NCBI RefSeq assembly: GCF_000388065.1 | Contig: NW_009242971.1 | Coordinates: forward strand, 953,963-977,424 | Source of the DNA: Fonticula alba | Taxonomy: Eukaryota; Opisthokonta; Rotosphaerida; Fonticulaceae | Direction of reading: 5' to 3' | DNA length: 23,462 nucleotides | Shown here: positions 8,928 to 18,900 of the stretch, piece by piece | Numbering within the stretch: position 1 is the first letter of the stretch | Layout of the letters: every line of letters begins with the position of its first letter | Translations under genes and position numbers: made by a program | Notes under the pieces: model-generated | Databases searched by the model: none | What the model was told of the DNA's origin: nothing | The model's input: only the letters and a program-made list of their open reading frames with translations

Positions 8928-10544
8928 ATGGTATGCACGCCATTCTCTCCTCCCCCCCCCTCCTCCTCCCTCTCCTTTCCTTTGTTCCGCCTTCTTCCTC
9001 GCCCCCCCCCCCCCGTGTCACCATCCGTGTCCCGCTCATGGTCACACCTGTCGTGGCGTTGCCGTGCGCGCGCGCGTTGCCGGAGAGAGGCGTATCTCCG
9101 CAAGCGCACGCGCGGGCGCGCCATGACCCCGCCTCCCCTCTCATCTCCGGGGCGCGCGCACGCGCGCTGTGTCCACGCACACTCCGTGTCCTGGCTGCCT
9201 CTCTCCGCGCCCCCCCTCCATCGGAACGCTCGTCCCCCACCTCGCTCCCTTTTCCGGTCCTACTCATGCTCGGGGCCCTTCGTGTGCGGTTTGCGATCGC
9301 CCTCCCCTCTCTCCCCCCTTTCCTATTGCGCCTGGCGAGGCACACTTGAGCCGCGGCTGCTCGCCGGGTTGACGTCGGATGTTGTGTGCATCCGACACGG
9401 TCTCCCGCTTCTGGAGGTGGTTTCGCTCACTGGCGAGAGAGAGGGAGGGCTATCGTCGTGCACTCGGCTCGCTGCGGCCCGGATAGTGACCCGAGGGAGA
9501 GGTGGTGCCGTCGTTCTAGCGTTGGATGCGCGGCGGTTTTTGCCGGGATCTCCTCTCCTTTGGCGGAGGCTCCAATGTCGCTGCCAATCCCCTCTCCCCG
9601 CCTGGATCGACTTGCCATTTGCTGACCATCGTCCCGTCTCGTTTGCCTCCTTCTCCATCCCTCAGACCGTCAAGCGTCGTAACAACGGCCGTTCCAAGAA
9701 CAACCGTGGCCACGTCAAGCCCATCCGCTGCTCCAACTGCGCTCGCTGCGTCCCCAAGGTACGCCCTTTCTCCCCCTCCCTTTGCGGCTTTCCCCCGTCT
9801 CTCTCTCTCTCTATGTGTCGTGTGTGTGTGTGCAGAGAGGAGAGCAGGCCCGTTCGCGCCGCCGTAATGGGTGTCTCTTCTCCTTTCTGCGGACATTGTG
9901 TGTTGTGTATCTCCTCCTATTCGTTGATGATCCTCTTTGGAATTACCGTCTGAAGTGCTGAAGACATCTTCTTTCTGGTTGGCCCCAGGTTTTCTGAGAA
10001 TATTCGCCTCGCGCGAGAGGGTTGCCCCTTCCCGGCCCGTCTCTGCCTTCTTCCTTGTCGCCCTCTCTCTAACACTCTCTCTCCTCACTTGCTTGCTCCC
10101 CCGCGCCTGCTTCTTCCCCTCTCCGGCTTACCGCCTTTTAGGACAAGGCCATCAAGCGCTTCATGGTCCGCAACATGGTTGAGCAGGCCGCTATCCGTGA
10201 TATTGAGGAGGCTTCCGTCTACGAGTGTGCGTCGCTGTCTCTTTCCCTCCTCCTTGTGGTGTACCCTGCCTCCGGGGGGGGGTTTCACGCCTTCGCCGCT
10301 CCCTTTGCTCCCCCCTCGCTTTGCCTGTCTAACTCCCTCTCTCTCTCTCTCTCTCTCGCCGCTCCCTCTTTCAGCCTACGCCATCCCCAAGCTTTACATC
10401 AAGATGCAGTACTGCATTTCTTGCGCCATCCACTCCCACGTCGTCCGTGTCCGCTCTCACGCCGACCGCAAGATCCGCACCCCCCCTGCTCGCCCCCGCT
10501 TCAAGGACGGCAAGAAGGTCGCCCCCCGCAAGGTCGCCGTCTAA
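8928..10544 (+). CDS. RPS26: Cytosolic small-subunit ribosomal protein eS26 (4 exons)
   Basis: Exons 8928-8930, 9666-9758, 10142-10226 and 10375-10544 join in phase to 116 residues ending in TAA. The protein starts [10 protein letters not shown] and carries [20 protein letters not shown], then [20 protein letters not shown], all hallmarks of eS26. The four zinc-binding cysteines are present at 23, 26, 74 and 77, and the length equals the human protein plus one. eS26 sits at the mRNA exit channel of the 40S subunit. The first coding exon is the ATG alone: the only ATG that puts MT directly onto the conserved VKRRNNGR sequence is at 8928, followed at once by a GTATGC donor, and a CTGAC branch-point-like site precedes the acceptor at 9664-9665. 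Introns are 735, 383 and 148 nt; the second carries a snoRNA. The donor at 10227 was chosen over one at 10225 because it keeps frame (E-S-YAIPK). Confidence 0.95.
9374..9396 (+). other. Perfect stem-loop in the first intron of eS26
   Basis: GTCGGATG (9374-9381), a 7-nt loop and CATCCGAC (9389-9396) form an 8-bp stem with no mismatch. The sequence shows only the inverted repeat. It may be part of a longer structured RNA in the 735-nt intron or chance. Confidence 0.5.
9918..10002 (+). ncRNA. Intronic box C/D snoRNA, predicted 18S rRNA methylation guide
   Basis: This lies wholly within the second intron of eS26. A 5-bp terminal stem pairs TATTC (9918-9922) with GAATA (9998-10002). Inside it are a C box TTGATGA (9924-9930), D' box CTGA (9950-9953), C'-like GTGCTGA (9955-9961) and D box CTGA (9994-9997). 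The bases before D' (9938-9948, TGGAATTACCG) are perfectly complementary to the near-universal 18S rRNA stretch CGGUAAUUCCA. By the D+5 rule the target is the U of GGU in that stretch. From general knowledge this is the site methylated in yeast (Um578, snR77) and human (Um627, SNORD65). The sequence upstream of D box gives no target I recognise. Its intronic position in a ribosomal protein gene implies release by splicing and exonuclease trimming. Exact ends are inferred from the stem. Confidence 0.8.
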
Positions 10545-12182
10545 ATTTGTTTGACGCGCCGTCTTTGCCATTCAGCCATCCATCCTCGTCTCTCTTCTTG
10601 CGATGATGCTGCTACAATGAGTGTGTATTGTAGCTTCCGGACCCGGCACTCTCTCCCCCTCCGTCTCCTTCCCCCTCCCCGGAGGACGTTTTGCCACCCG
10701 GTATTTTCGCGGCTGCGCATGGGCCACGCTCTCCCTCTCTCTCTCCCTCCTCCCCCTCACCCCGTTGTGTGCGGGCGGGTGCGTGCGTGTGGATCGTGGG
10801 CCTGCCGCGGGAGCACACATGACTCTTGTAACCTTTATAAACGCATGACTAGCTTCATACTCCCTTCTCCTGCATGTGTGTGTGTTCTCGTTCCGTCCTT
10901 TCCTCCTCCTCTCGCCTTCTCTCGCGCCATTGCGGGCGGCAGTGCGCGCCCCGACATGCGTCCCGGTGTGAAGAGGAGGGCTCCCCTTTTCTTTCCCAGC
11001 GGGCGAGGAGAGAGAGCGAGGCAAGACCCGGGAGCAGGAGGGGCGAGGATTCGCCTTTGGGCGTGCTGCTTGGTCATGCTGTTGCGCTGGGTGTGTGTGT
11101 GTGTGTGTGTGTGTGTGTCCGCGCGCGCGTGTAAGGTCCAGCCGTTTGAATGCGGCACGGTAGCCAGCTTGTTGGCCGTGTCGAATTGAGGGCTCCGAGG
11201 AGAAGACCCTCCTCCCGGCCAAAAGGCCGGCCCTCGCGTCTCCGCACCTTTCCCCGCCCACGACAAACGCAAAGGATGGAGCCCACATTGTGTGGAGGCC
11301 GAGGAGGAGAGGGCGTCCAACGCGGTTGTTCGGAGGCCCCCACCCTCAAGCCGCCTCGGTTCCGAGCGCGAGCGAGGGCTCTCCCTCGGTCCGGGCATGC
11401 CCAGTAGTCGGCCACCCTCCAGTGTCGCGAGCGGGTCTTCGTGTGCGGTCTTCTCGCCTGGTGGCTGGCCCGGACCATCGCGGACGCCCCAGCACCCTGC
11501 GCAAAGCCCTTGCGGGCATGCCGGCGGCTAGACCCGGAGAAAGCCGGGCCCGGCATTGCCGCTGCGTTGGCCGGGCCCTCCCCTGTGTGGTGGGATAATA
11601 TGGGTGAGGCACGGCGCCCCTCTGTATGAAGGGGACCCCGAGCAGGGCCATATGCCAACGCCACCATCGCAGCGGGGATAGTCACGCTCATGCACACATG
11701 CCCCAGGAACACCATTCCGATCTCGAACAGATCGACCGCCGCCCTCTCGGACCGCCACGTTCAGTTTGTCACGGCCTCCCCCCCCTCCCTTTCGCTTCGC
11801 TTCGCTGGAGACGCGACCTAGCACGCCTCCGGGCCCATGATGCCGAGACGGAGATGCCGTGCATCTCCGACGGGTTGGATCCGGTCAGTTGCCCCTTCCC
11901 CGACCGACACCCAGCCAGTGGGCTGACCACCGGCAGATTGTAGAATGGCCAGATCACCGGCTGGCGTGTGTGCCTGCCTCCAGAAGGGCGTTGGTTGGGC
12001 TGCGCCCCGTCCCTGGTGACTGTCCTCCGCGGGGATTGCCGCTCTTTTTTTGGATCGCCTTTCAGTTGCTTGGAGCATGGCCCCCGGGGCAGAGCCTCCT
12101 CCTCCTCCTACCCCCCCCTCCTCCTCCTTTTCTCCTCCCCTCTGCCCATCTTCGTGCGCTTCTCCTCCTTGCCGGCGCCGAC
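10545..12182. other. Intergenic region between eS26 and bL35m
   Basis: I see no convincing gene in these 1.6 kb. A CT-rich patch lies near 10733-10760, a GT microsatellite at 11091-11118, a perfect 6-bp inverted repeat CCGGCC-AAAA-GGCCGG at 11215-11230, a GC-rich, possibly structured stretch at about 11515-11580, and pyrimidine-rich sequence at about 12090-12180 just before the bL35m start, which probably includes its 5' leader. Open frames here have no recognisable domain. Confidence 0.6.
11091..11118. repeat. GT dinucleotide microsatellite
   Basis: Fourteen uninterrupted GT units, followed by alternating CG-rich sequence (CGCGCGCG). The whole 11091-11130 stretch is alternating purine-pyrimidine. 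Confidence 0.9.
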
Positions 12183-12781
12183 ATGTCCTTCCTCTTCGGC
12201 CGCTTCTCGGCCGTTGCCGCGTCTGCCTTCTCCCAGACCCAGACCCTCCTTTCTCGCCCGGCCGCGTCTCTCAACAATCGTACGTGCTGCGGTGCTGTGC
12301 TGAGCATGGCGGCCCTTGCGGGCCGTCTTGGCGCTTGGGAGGTTTTGCGCTTCTTCCCTTTTTGGATCCAGGCTCCCCCGCCCATCGCCCCCTGCTGTCT
12401 TGTTGACTCCCTGCTCCCCTTGCTTTTTTTTTCCTCCCCCGTTGGATTCCTCCCGGCACCCAGTGATCCCGACCGTTCAGCTCCGCAATTACTCCTTTAA
12501 GACCCACTCCGCCACGAAGAAGCGCTTCCGCCTCACGGGCAACGGTACCTTCCCCCTTCCGCCTCGCGTCTTTGAATGGGCCTCCCCCCCCTCTGTGTCC
12601 CCTTCCTCCCATCGACTGACATGCTTTCCTTCCAGGGGACAAGTTCAAGTATGAGGCTGGCGGCAAGCGCCATCTGGCCACCGGCAAGAGCCGCCAGGAG
12701 GTGGGCATTCTCAAGAAGAATGTCTACACCAACAAGACCCAGACCAGCCGCATTCGGAAGTTCCTCTTCAACTCGCGGTGA
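12183..12781 (+). CDS. Mitochondrial large-subunit ribosomal protein bL35m (3 exons)
   Basis: Exons 12183-12279, 12464-12544 and 12636-12781 join in phase to 107 residues with a TGA stop. From residue about 43 it matches the bL35 family: FKTHSATKKRFRLTGNG, then GGKRHLATGKSR and NKTQTSRIRKFLF, equivalent to the bacterial KTHSGAKKRFKVTG and AGKRHLLTKKS motifs. Residues 1-40 are rich in Ser, Ala, Arg and Phe with no acidic residue, a plausible mitochondrial targeting sequence. The role is a structural protein of the mitoribosomal large subunit. A CTGAC branch-point-like site and a pyrimidine tract precede the last acceptor. The stop codon overlaps a possible GTGAGA splice donor at 12778; if used, the C-terminus would be extended (see findings). 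It converges with the ATP11 gene, whose stop codon lies about 320 bases away. Confidence 0.9.
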
Positions 12782-12818
12782 GAGCACCCCGCCTGGCGCG
12801 CGATCGCCTCTCTCCCTT

Positions 12819-12849
<31 letters not shown>

Positions 12850-13102
12850 TCCCCCGCCTTGTGTTTCCTGTGTGCAGGGCCCGGTGCATGCGTGGCCCCA
12901 GGCCCCCCGAGCCGCTTACCTCAGAATAGAATATCCTTTTTTTCTCCAGCCCCAGCACGGGACATATGCTGGCATTTGTGCCTCTCCCACAGAGGGTGTG
13001 TCTATATGTCTAGTTCCAGCTCACTCGTTCGATCGTTCGCTCGGGGAAGCAGTGGAAGTGCGGGTGGATGACCGTGGGGGAGGGGGGGGGGGGGGGATCC
13101 CA
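12782..13102. other. Convergent spacer between bL35m and ATP11
   Basis: It contains a CT run at about 12823-12847 followed by a splice-acceptor-like TGTGTGCAG ending at 12877, then non-coding sequence with a G run at about 13083-13096. Both neighbouring genes end here. No independent gene is visible. Confidence 0.6.
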
Positions 13103-14271
13103 TCACTCGGCCGACGGACCGCCAGTGCCAATGTCATTGGGGAAGAGACCATCCTTGCCGATGATCTCGTCAATGTTGAAGTCCTGCGGGGCTTCGCAGA
13201 AGCGCCGGAGAACCTGCTCGCCCTCCGGCGTACCGAAGGCCTTGAGGACCGAGGCGAAGAGGGACTGCGCCGCGCCGAGGGTGATGCGCTTCGGCTCGAA
13301 GTCCACCCGATAGAGGCCCAGACCGGAGGGCGTGGCATTGGCCTCGCCGCCGGTCCAGTTGATCAGATCACCAAACACCTCGGCCACCAGGGCCGGCTGG
13401 GCCTCGCTGCCGCGGGTACGGTACTCCAGCAGCGTGGTCAGGGCCATGCGGTTGTACTGGGCCTGGGCAAAGAAGAGCTCGATGCCCTCCTTGCGGAAGA
13501 GGGGAATGAGGAACTGGATGTGTGTACCCCGATGTGTCAGCGAAGGGCCGGGAGCGGAGATGGGGGAAGGGAGCGGGCGGCAGGGAGGATGGGGGTACGC
13601 ACGTGCGGGTAGCGCGAGGCATTCTTCATCAGACGCTCGTAGGTGGCCGGGTCAAGACCCCCGCCCATGCGTGCCTGCACCAGCTCCTTGGTCGGCGTGG
13701 CCGGCGGGGCGAAGAAGTCCCCGTCGTCCGGGGTGGCAGTCACTTCGACCGGCTTTGCCAGGTGCTCGGCCCAGAGTGCCGCGATCTCCGAGGCGCTCAG
13801 GCTCTTGAGGGCATCCAGGTCAAGGATGTCGGTGAGCTGGGTTGGGGAGAGGGAGGTCACAGGCGAAGTCAGCTGAGGCCCGAAGGGCGAGAGGGGGGCG
13901 GGCAGGTGCGGCGCTAAAGTGCTGGCAGATTGGGTCGGGGGGGGGGGGGCGGCGGGGGGGCAGCGCACCTTGCGATTGAAGATCTTCGGAGGAGGAGGGG
14001 TGGCCGAGGCAGCAGCAGCCTTGGCAGGGTCTTCCTTTTTGGGCGGCGCCTTGGCCAAAAGCTCGGCGTACTTGGACTTGTAGCGATCGGAGGACTCCTT
14101 GGCATAGTCATCCAGGGAGAAGAGCGCCCCCTTTTCCGGCTGGGTGGCTGAGGAGGAGGCCGAGGAGAGCCAGCGGCTGGCAATCGGCCGGAGGCGGCCA
14201 GCGGCCAAGGGGGCAGCTCGGGGGGCGATCGGAGCCCTGGAGAGGAGGGAGAGGGCCTGGCGAGGGAGCAT
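13103..14271 (-). CDS. ATP11: ATP11/ATPAF1 mitochondrial F1-ATPase assembly factor (3 exons)
   Basis: Minus strand, exons 14271-13969, 13872-13603 and 13513-13103, all phase 0, giving 327 residues, close to human ATPAF1 and yeast Atp11. The N-terminus is a clear mitochondrial presequence: MLPRQALSLLSRAPIAPR followed by further Arg and RWLSSASSSA, with no acidic residue in the first 40 or so. A helical segment DDYAKESSDRYKSKYAELL matches the family, as does LTDILDLDALKSLSASEI. The C-terminal core begins FLIPLFRKEGIELFFAQAQ, with LLEYRTRGSEAQPALVAEVF and an acidic C-terminus. Atp11 binds the F1 beta subunit in the matrix and prevents aggregation before alpha/beta assembly; that role is taken from the family. 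The first intron (13873-13968) is C-rich on the sense strand. The Ala/Pro-rich stretch after the presequence end (residues about 78-98) is a low-complexity linker. Confidence 0.9.
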
Positions 14272-15995
14272 GGCGGCTGTGGGGGATTCGGGACAGGGAG
14301 GAGGAGGAGGAGGCGATCGGAGGGCCGGTGAGGAGGGCCGGAGGGGGGGGGGGGGCGAATCTGTCGATGAAGCGGGGGGCGGGGGAATGAAAGTCCGAGC
14401 AGGGCAGCCCAATAAATCCATCGAGGTGGGATCATGTTGTTCTCGCGAGACACATGATAACCCCCCCCAAGGGGGCATGACCTGGGCCCGCCCGGCTGGG
14501 CGCCCAGCCCCCACCAGGATGTCGGCTGCAGCAAGAAGATGCCCCCACAATCCGCCCGTGTGTCTTGAGCTGGCGGCAACGGGGCTGTAAGTCGACCATC
14601 GACCTCCCTGGTCCGGGCGCCGGACAAGGTGTCTGGTCTCTTGGGTTGGGTGGCTGATCGTCATCTGTCCGCCGTCGAGCATAGCACGCTTTTGTGTGCC
14701 CCCCTCGGGTGCCCCGTATCCGGCTCCGAGGCTTTAGGGACCGGGCCGAGCGGACCGAACGACAAAGGCCTTTGGGGGGGGGCGGGGGGGGGGGGCATGG
14801 CGCTGCTGAGGTCGTGCGGGCCATTTGTTATTTTTTCCTGGGCGTGGATGCGCGCCCCCCCCCCCACATGCCAACCATTCCCCCCGGTCGCCTCCTTGAT
14901 GGTCAGAGCAGGCTCCCCGGCTTGAGACGGAGTGGCGGCTGTTTGACGGAGTCTTCGGGAGGTGTTCTCCTCGTTCCTACAGCGGGGCATCCCCCGGTGT
15001 CGCACCCGCGGGTACAAGGCGGGGGGGGGGGGGGGGGGCAACGGGCGCCCCAGGTGCCAGCTCATCTTATGGGCCCCCCTCGCCCCGGGGCTGGGGAACT
15101 TGGTGTCGGGGAGCGCTGGGCGCGACTGACTCCCCTTGTCACCCTCGGCCTCAGGGGCACATACACAAACGGTCGTCCCTCCTCGGGGCCCCGGGACTTC
15201 GTTCCTTCCTTCAACCACCACCCCATCCCCGGGGAGATGGACCATGGGCCGACGAATTTTTAACGCTGGAATTCCGTGCCCGCGCACGCATGAGGCGTGT
15301 CCCGCGACCCGCCGCCCCTGGACCTGATCTGCTTGTGGCCGACGCAGGCCCCTGGCTGGAAGGCCTTTTTCTTTTCCCTCGGCTGTGTTCCCCTGCATGG
15401 TGCTTCCCCGGGCAATCACCCCTCCCCCCCCCCCGGGGTGTCCTCCGAGTGCGCTTGGGAAGGGGACCCGGTTCCCCCTCCCCCCCGTTCCCTTGCATGA
15501 ACATGCCACCCGGGCGCGGTCAAACCCATGAATGTGGAAAACCATATCCCTCGCCAGAAGTGCGCCATTTTTGCACGAATTCCTCCGGGGGCGATGGTGG
15601 TGACCTCCGTCCTTCCTGCTTTCTGGGGGCCACTGCGGGGGGGGGGGGAGAAGGAAACACCACCGTGGACAAACCAACAATTAAAGGGGACCAATATCCC
15701 ACCACCCCACCAACAAATTTGCGCAGGGCTGCCGTGCCTCCCGGCTGTGCGGCGTTGGCTGCGGAGCCGCTGATCCTTCAGGCACTGTCGCTCGAGCCCG
15801 AACACGCCCCCCTCCTCAAGGCCCCCCTCCCCCCCCCCTCCCCCTGCCCCTTATCCCCCACCCCCCTTTCAAACAACACCCCCTCCTTTTTGCGTCTCTC
15901 CCCACCTCCCTTTCTCGTTTGTCGGAGTAAGCGCCCGCGTCTCGCACCCGCGTCTCGCACCTGCGTCTCCCATTCGCGCATCACAGACGCATCTC
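14272..15995. other. Divergent spacer between ATP11 and the PH/ARM/VCA gene
   Basis: This holds 1.7 kb of non-coding sequence with many G or C homopolymer runs (for example about 14341-14354, 14766-14793, 15020-15037 and 15634-15646). Next to ATP11 the plus strand is purine-rich; approaching the next gene it becomes pyrimidine-rich from about 15795, probably the promoter/leader of that gene. A less GC-rich patch lies at about 15655-15730. Open frames on both strands show no recognisable domain. T-rich tracts at 14828-14836 and 15254-15260 resemble Sm sites only weakly. Confidence 0.6.
15936..15961. repeat. 13-bp tandem repeat just upstream of a start codon
   Basis: CGCGTCTCGCACC occurs twice in tandem (15936-15948, 15949-15961), and a degenerate third copy, TGCGTCTCCCA, follows. 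It ends about 35 bases before the predicted ATG at 15996, so it would lie in the 5' leader or core promoter. Confidence 0.75.
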
Positions 15996-18900
15996 ATGTC
16001 CCCCCCGTCCCTGGTCACTGCCGGTGCCGGCGACGGCTCCACCTCTGCCGGACGCGTGCGTTGTCTCCGGGCTGCCCCGATTGTCCACTAGCCTCTCGCA
16101 TGGCCGACTAACCTCGCCACCTGTTTCCCCCGACCAGGTCATTGTCCACCAGGGGTACCTCGAGAAGAAGAGCAACTCCTATCGGGTATGTCTACGTTTC
16201 ACTGCCTTTGCCCCCTTGACATCCCTTCCGGCCCCTGTCTCCCTGTCTTTGCCCTTTCCACCCGATGGTCTCCCCCCCCCCCCCCCCCCCCCCCGTCCCC
16301 ACGCACACACATATTTGCCAGCCTTCTAACCCCTCATGTGATGGAAGAAATTCCAACGCCGGTGGTTCGTCCTCCACACGGCTCCCGGCGGGGCCGATGC
16401 GCGGCTGTCCTACTTCGAGAGTGAGGCCAAGGCTGCCGCCCTGGTGTCGGCCATGGGGTCCGGCTCGCACACCGGCGCCGGTGAGCCCCTCTCCCCCCTG
16501 GGCAGCTCCTCCTCCGCGTACAACCTGTCCAACCTGGATGACAGTGATTCCGACAGTGAGGACACCGGCAAGGATGGCGAGGGTGCCAGCGGCGGCATCC
16601 AGCTCCTGCCTATGGCTATGATTTGGCGAACCGGCCCGTCGGCTGGGCCGGGAATTCCTTCCTTCAAGCTGTCGTCCAGCACCCGGGCATCGACCGCCGC
16701 ATCGACCGCTGCCACAACCTCCGGAATTGCCATCACCACCACACCGCCAGTCAACCAGAACCCCGAGCACACGGGTGTCATCCATGCCCATGGTGCCGGG
16801 TCCGGGGTGCCTTCCTTCGAGCTGGATGTCCTCGGCCGAACGTACTTCTTCCGGGCCTCGAGCGAAATGGTGCGCCTCCTTCCCCATGCCCTTTGCCTGC
16901 TCTTGTGCGCTCATCCTTACTCATCCCTCCCCCTTCTTCGCTCTTTGTCATTGTGGCTGTCCCCCCCCCCCTCTCCCCCTCTCCCTCCCCGGCCCATCAG
17001 GAAATGGATTCCTGGATTTCGGTCATTGCCCCGCTCATCCCCCAGCACCCAACCATTGCCTCGATTGCGCCGGTGCATCACCGGTCAGAGGATGTGTTCG
17101 GCACCGCCGACAAGCCGCTGGTCCTGTTCGCCGAGCTGGCTGGCAATCTGGACAAGCTGAGTGGCACTTTCAAGGTGTGTTTTGGCCTCTCTCCATTGGC
17201 GACTGATCCACTGTCCTTCCTTTGCCTTCTCTCTCTCTCTCTCTCTCTCTCCCCGCCTCTCTCTCTCTCTCTCTCTCTCCGTCTCTCTCTCTCCGTCTCT
17301 CTCTCTCTCTCCCCCCGCCTCTCTCTCTCTCTCTCTCCCCGCCTCTCTCTTTCCTTGCCCCGTCCCCCAATCTGACCCTGCTCTATCTTCCCATCCTTCC
17401 TCGATTGGGCATTGCTCTTTGTGCCCAGAACTGGAAAAGCCGCTACTTCGTGCTTCGCGGATACAAGCTCCTTTACTATGTGGACGAGTCTCTCCGAGAG
17501 CCGGTCGGGTCGATTGATTTGCACGATGCCACCCACGTGTCCATTGGCGCCCCGACCAGCAATGCCCCGAGCACCTCCGGCTCCAAGAACCTGATGCCGA
17601 GCATCCTGGGCTCCGTGCGCTTTGGTCGGTCGAAGTCCGGGTCCGGGTCCGGATCCAGCACCTCGCAGGCCCAGGTCCTGACCGTGTACACCCACAACCG
17701 CAGCTATCCCTTCCGGATTCCCTCGCCCAACTCCGGCATCGATGCCGATGTCTGGCTGTCGGCCCTGTCCGCGGCCGTGACCCGGGTTAGCCGATGCGCC
17801 GGCGAGCGTGCGCGTGTGTGGGGCATCACCTGGGACCCCAAGCGCCGGACAACCCTCTTCCTGCCAACCATCAGCACCCCGGCGCACTACCTCGCCGCCA
17901 AGGCCACCGCTTCTGATCTCAACAAGCGCAGCACCCTTACTGGCTTCAATTCCATCCGGGCTTCGACCATTGGGCTGGGTGTGTCAGCCAGTTCCCCGAT
18001 CAAGGAGGCATCTTCGCCAACCTCGCCAGCTAAGGAGCCTGCGGTGTCGGCTTCGCCGGTGGTCACTTCCCCCCCGGAGCCAGTCGCCTCGGAGCCAGCC
18101 GTCCCGGAGCCAGCCGTCCCGGAGCCAACCGTCCCGGAGCCAGAAGCCGATGTCGTCTTTGCCCCTGCCGTCCAGGCCCTGGAGCCCAGCACGGCCGAGG
18201 AGGCTCCCGCAACCTCGAGTGCCGCGCCAAGCTCCGACCTCACGACCGCCCCCCTGCCGATCAAGCAGCCCACTGCTCCGGATTTCGGGCGCCAGGCCTC
18301 CAGTGACCTGGACATGCTGATTGCCTCGCTGACTCCCACCGCCGGGGCTGGTACCCCCCCACCGCCGGCCATCACCCTCCCCGTGGAGTCCCTGCGGTCC
18401 GAGCACACCAGCCAGACCATTGCTTCGCCGATTCCGGATGCCGCGCTGCCCACCCCTCCACAGAGTGCATCCCTCCTGCCTCCCCCGCATCCCCTTGGCC
18501 CGGCGGGGTCGCGCGTGTCATTTGTCGGCGGAGCGGCCCTGCCCTCGCCGCTATCGGGACCGGCTCTCACCAACGACGGGGCCTCCACTGCTGCTGGTCT
18601 GCCTCAAAAGCCGTCCTCAGTGACGGCGACATCGCCAGACGGCTACATCTCCGTGGATCCGCTGCAGAGCCTGTCCGGCAACGGCTTCGATGAGTCGCTC
18701 ATTGCCCTGATCAACCCTGGTGCTGGGCCGGCTCTGCCGGCGCCGTTGCCGGCACCACTGCCTCCCGCCCTCGAGGAGGCCCAGTCGCCTGCCGAATCGA
18801 CCGATCCTGCGGCCGATCCTGCGGCCGATCCTGCGGTCGACCCTGCGGCCGATCCTGCGGCCGACCCTGATGCGATTCCTGACTCCGAGGATGCCAGCGA

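Noticed and set aside
10601-10650. A second C/D snoRNA downstream of the eS26 stop (GATGATG sequence)
   Set aside because: It has no D box, no terminal stem and no recognisable guide; it is likely 3' UTR.
14815-14865. Possible snRNA 3' end: T-rich Sm-like site followed by GGGCG/CGCCC stem
   Set aside because: The T tract does not match the Sm consensus well and no upstream snRNA sequence (U1, U2, U4 or U5) is recognisable. A similar T tract at 8056-8064 also fails.
14661-15680. A 339-codon minus-strand frame and plus-strand frames in the spacer before the large gene
   Set aside because: Composition follows the homopolymer runs, with no domain, no splice logic and no recognisable similarity.
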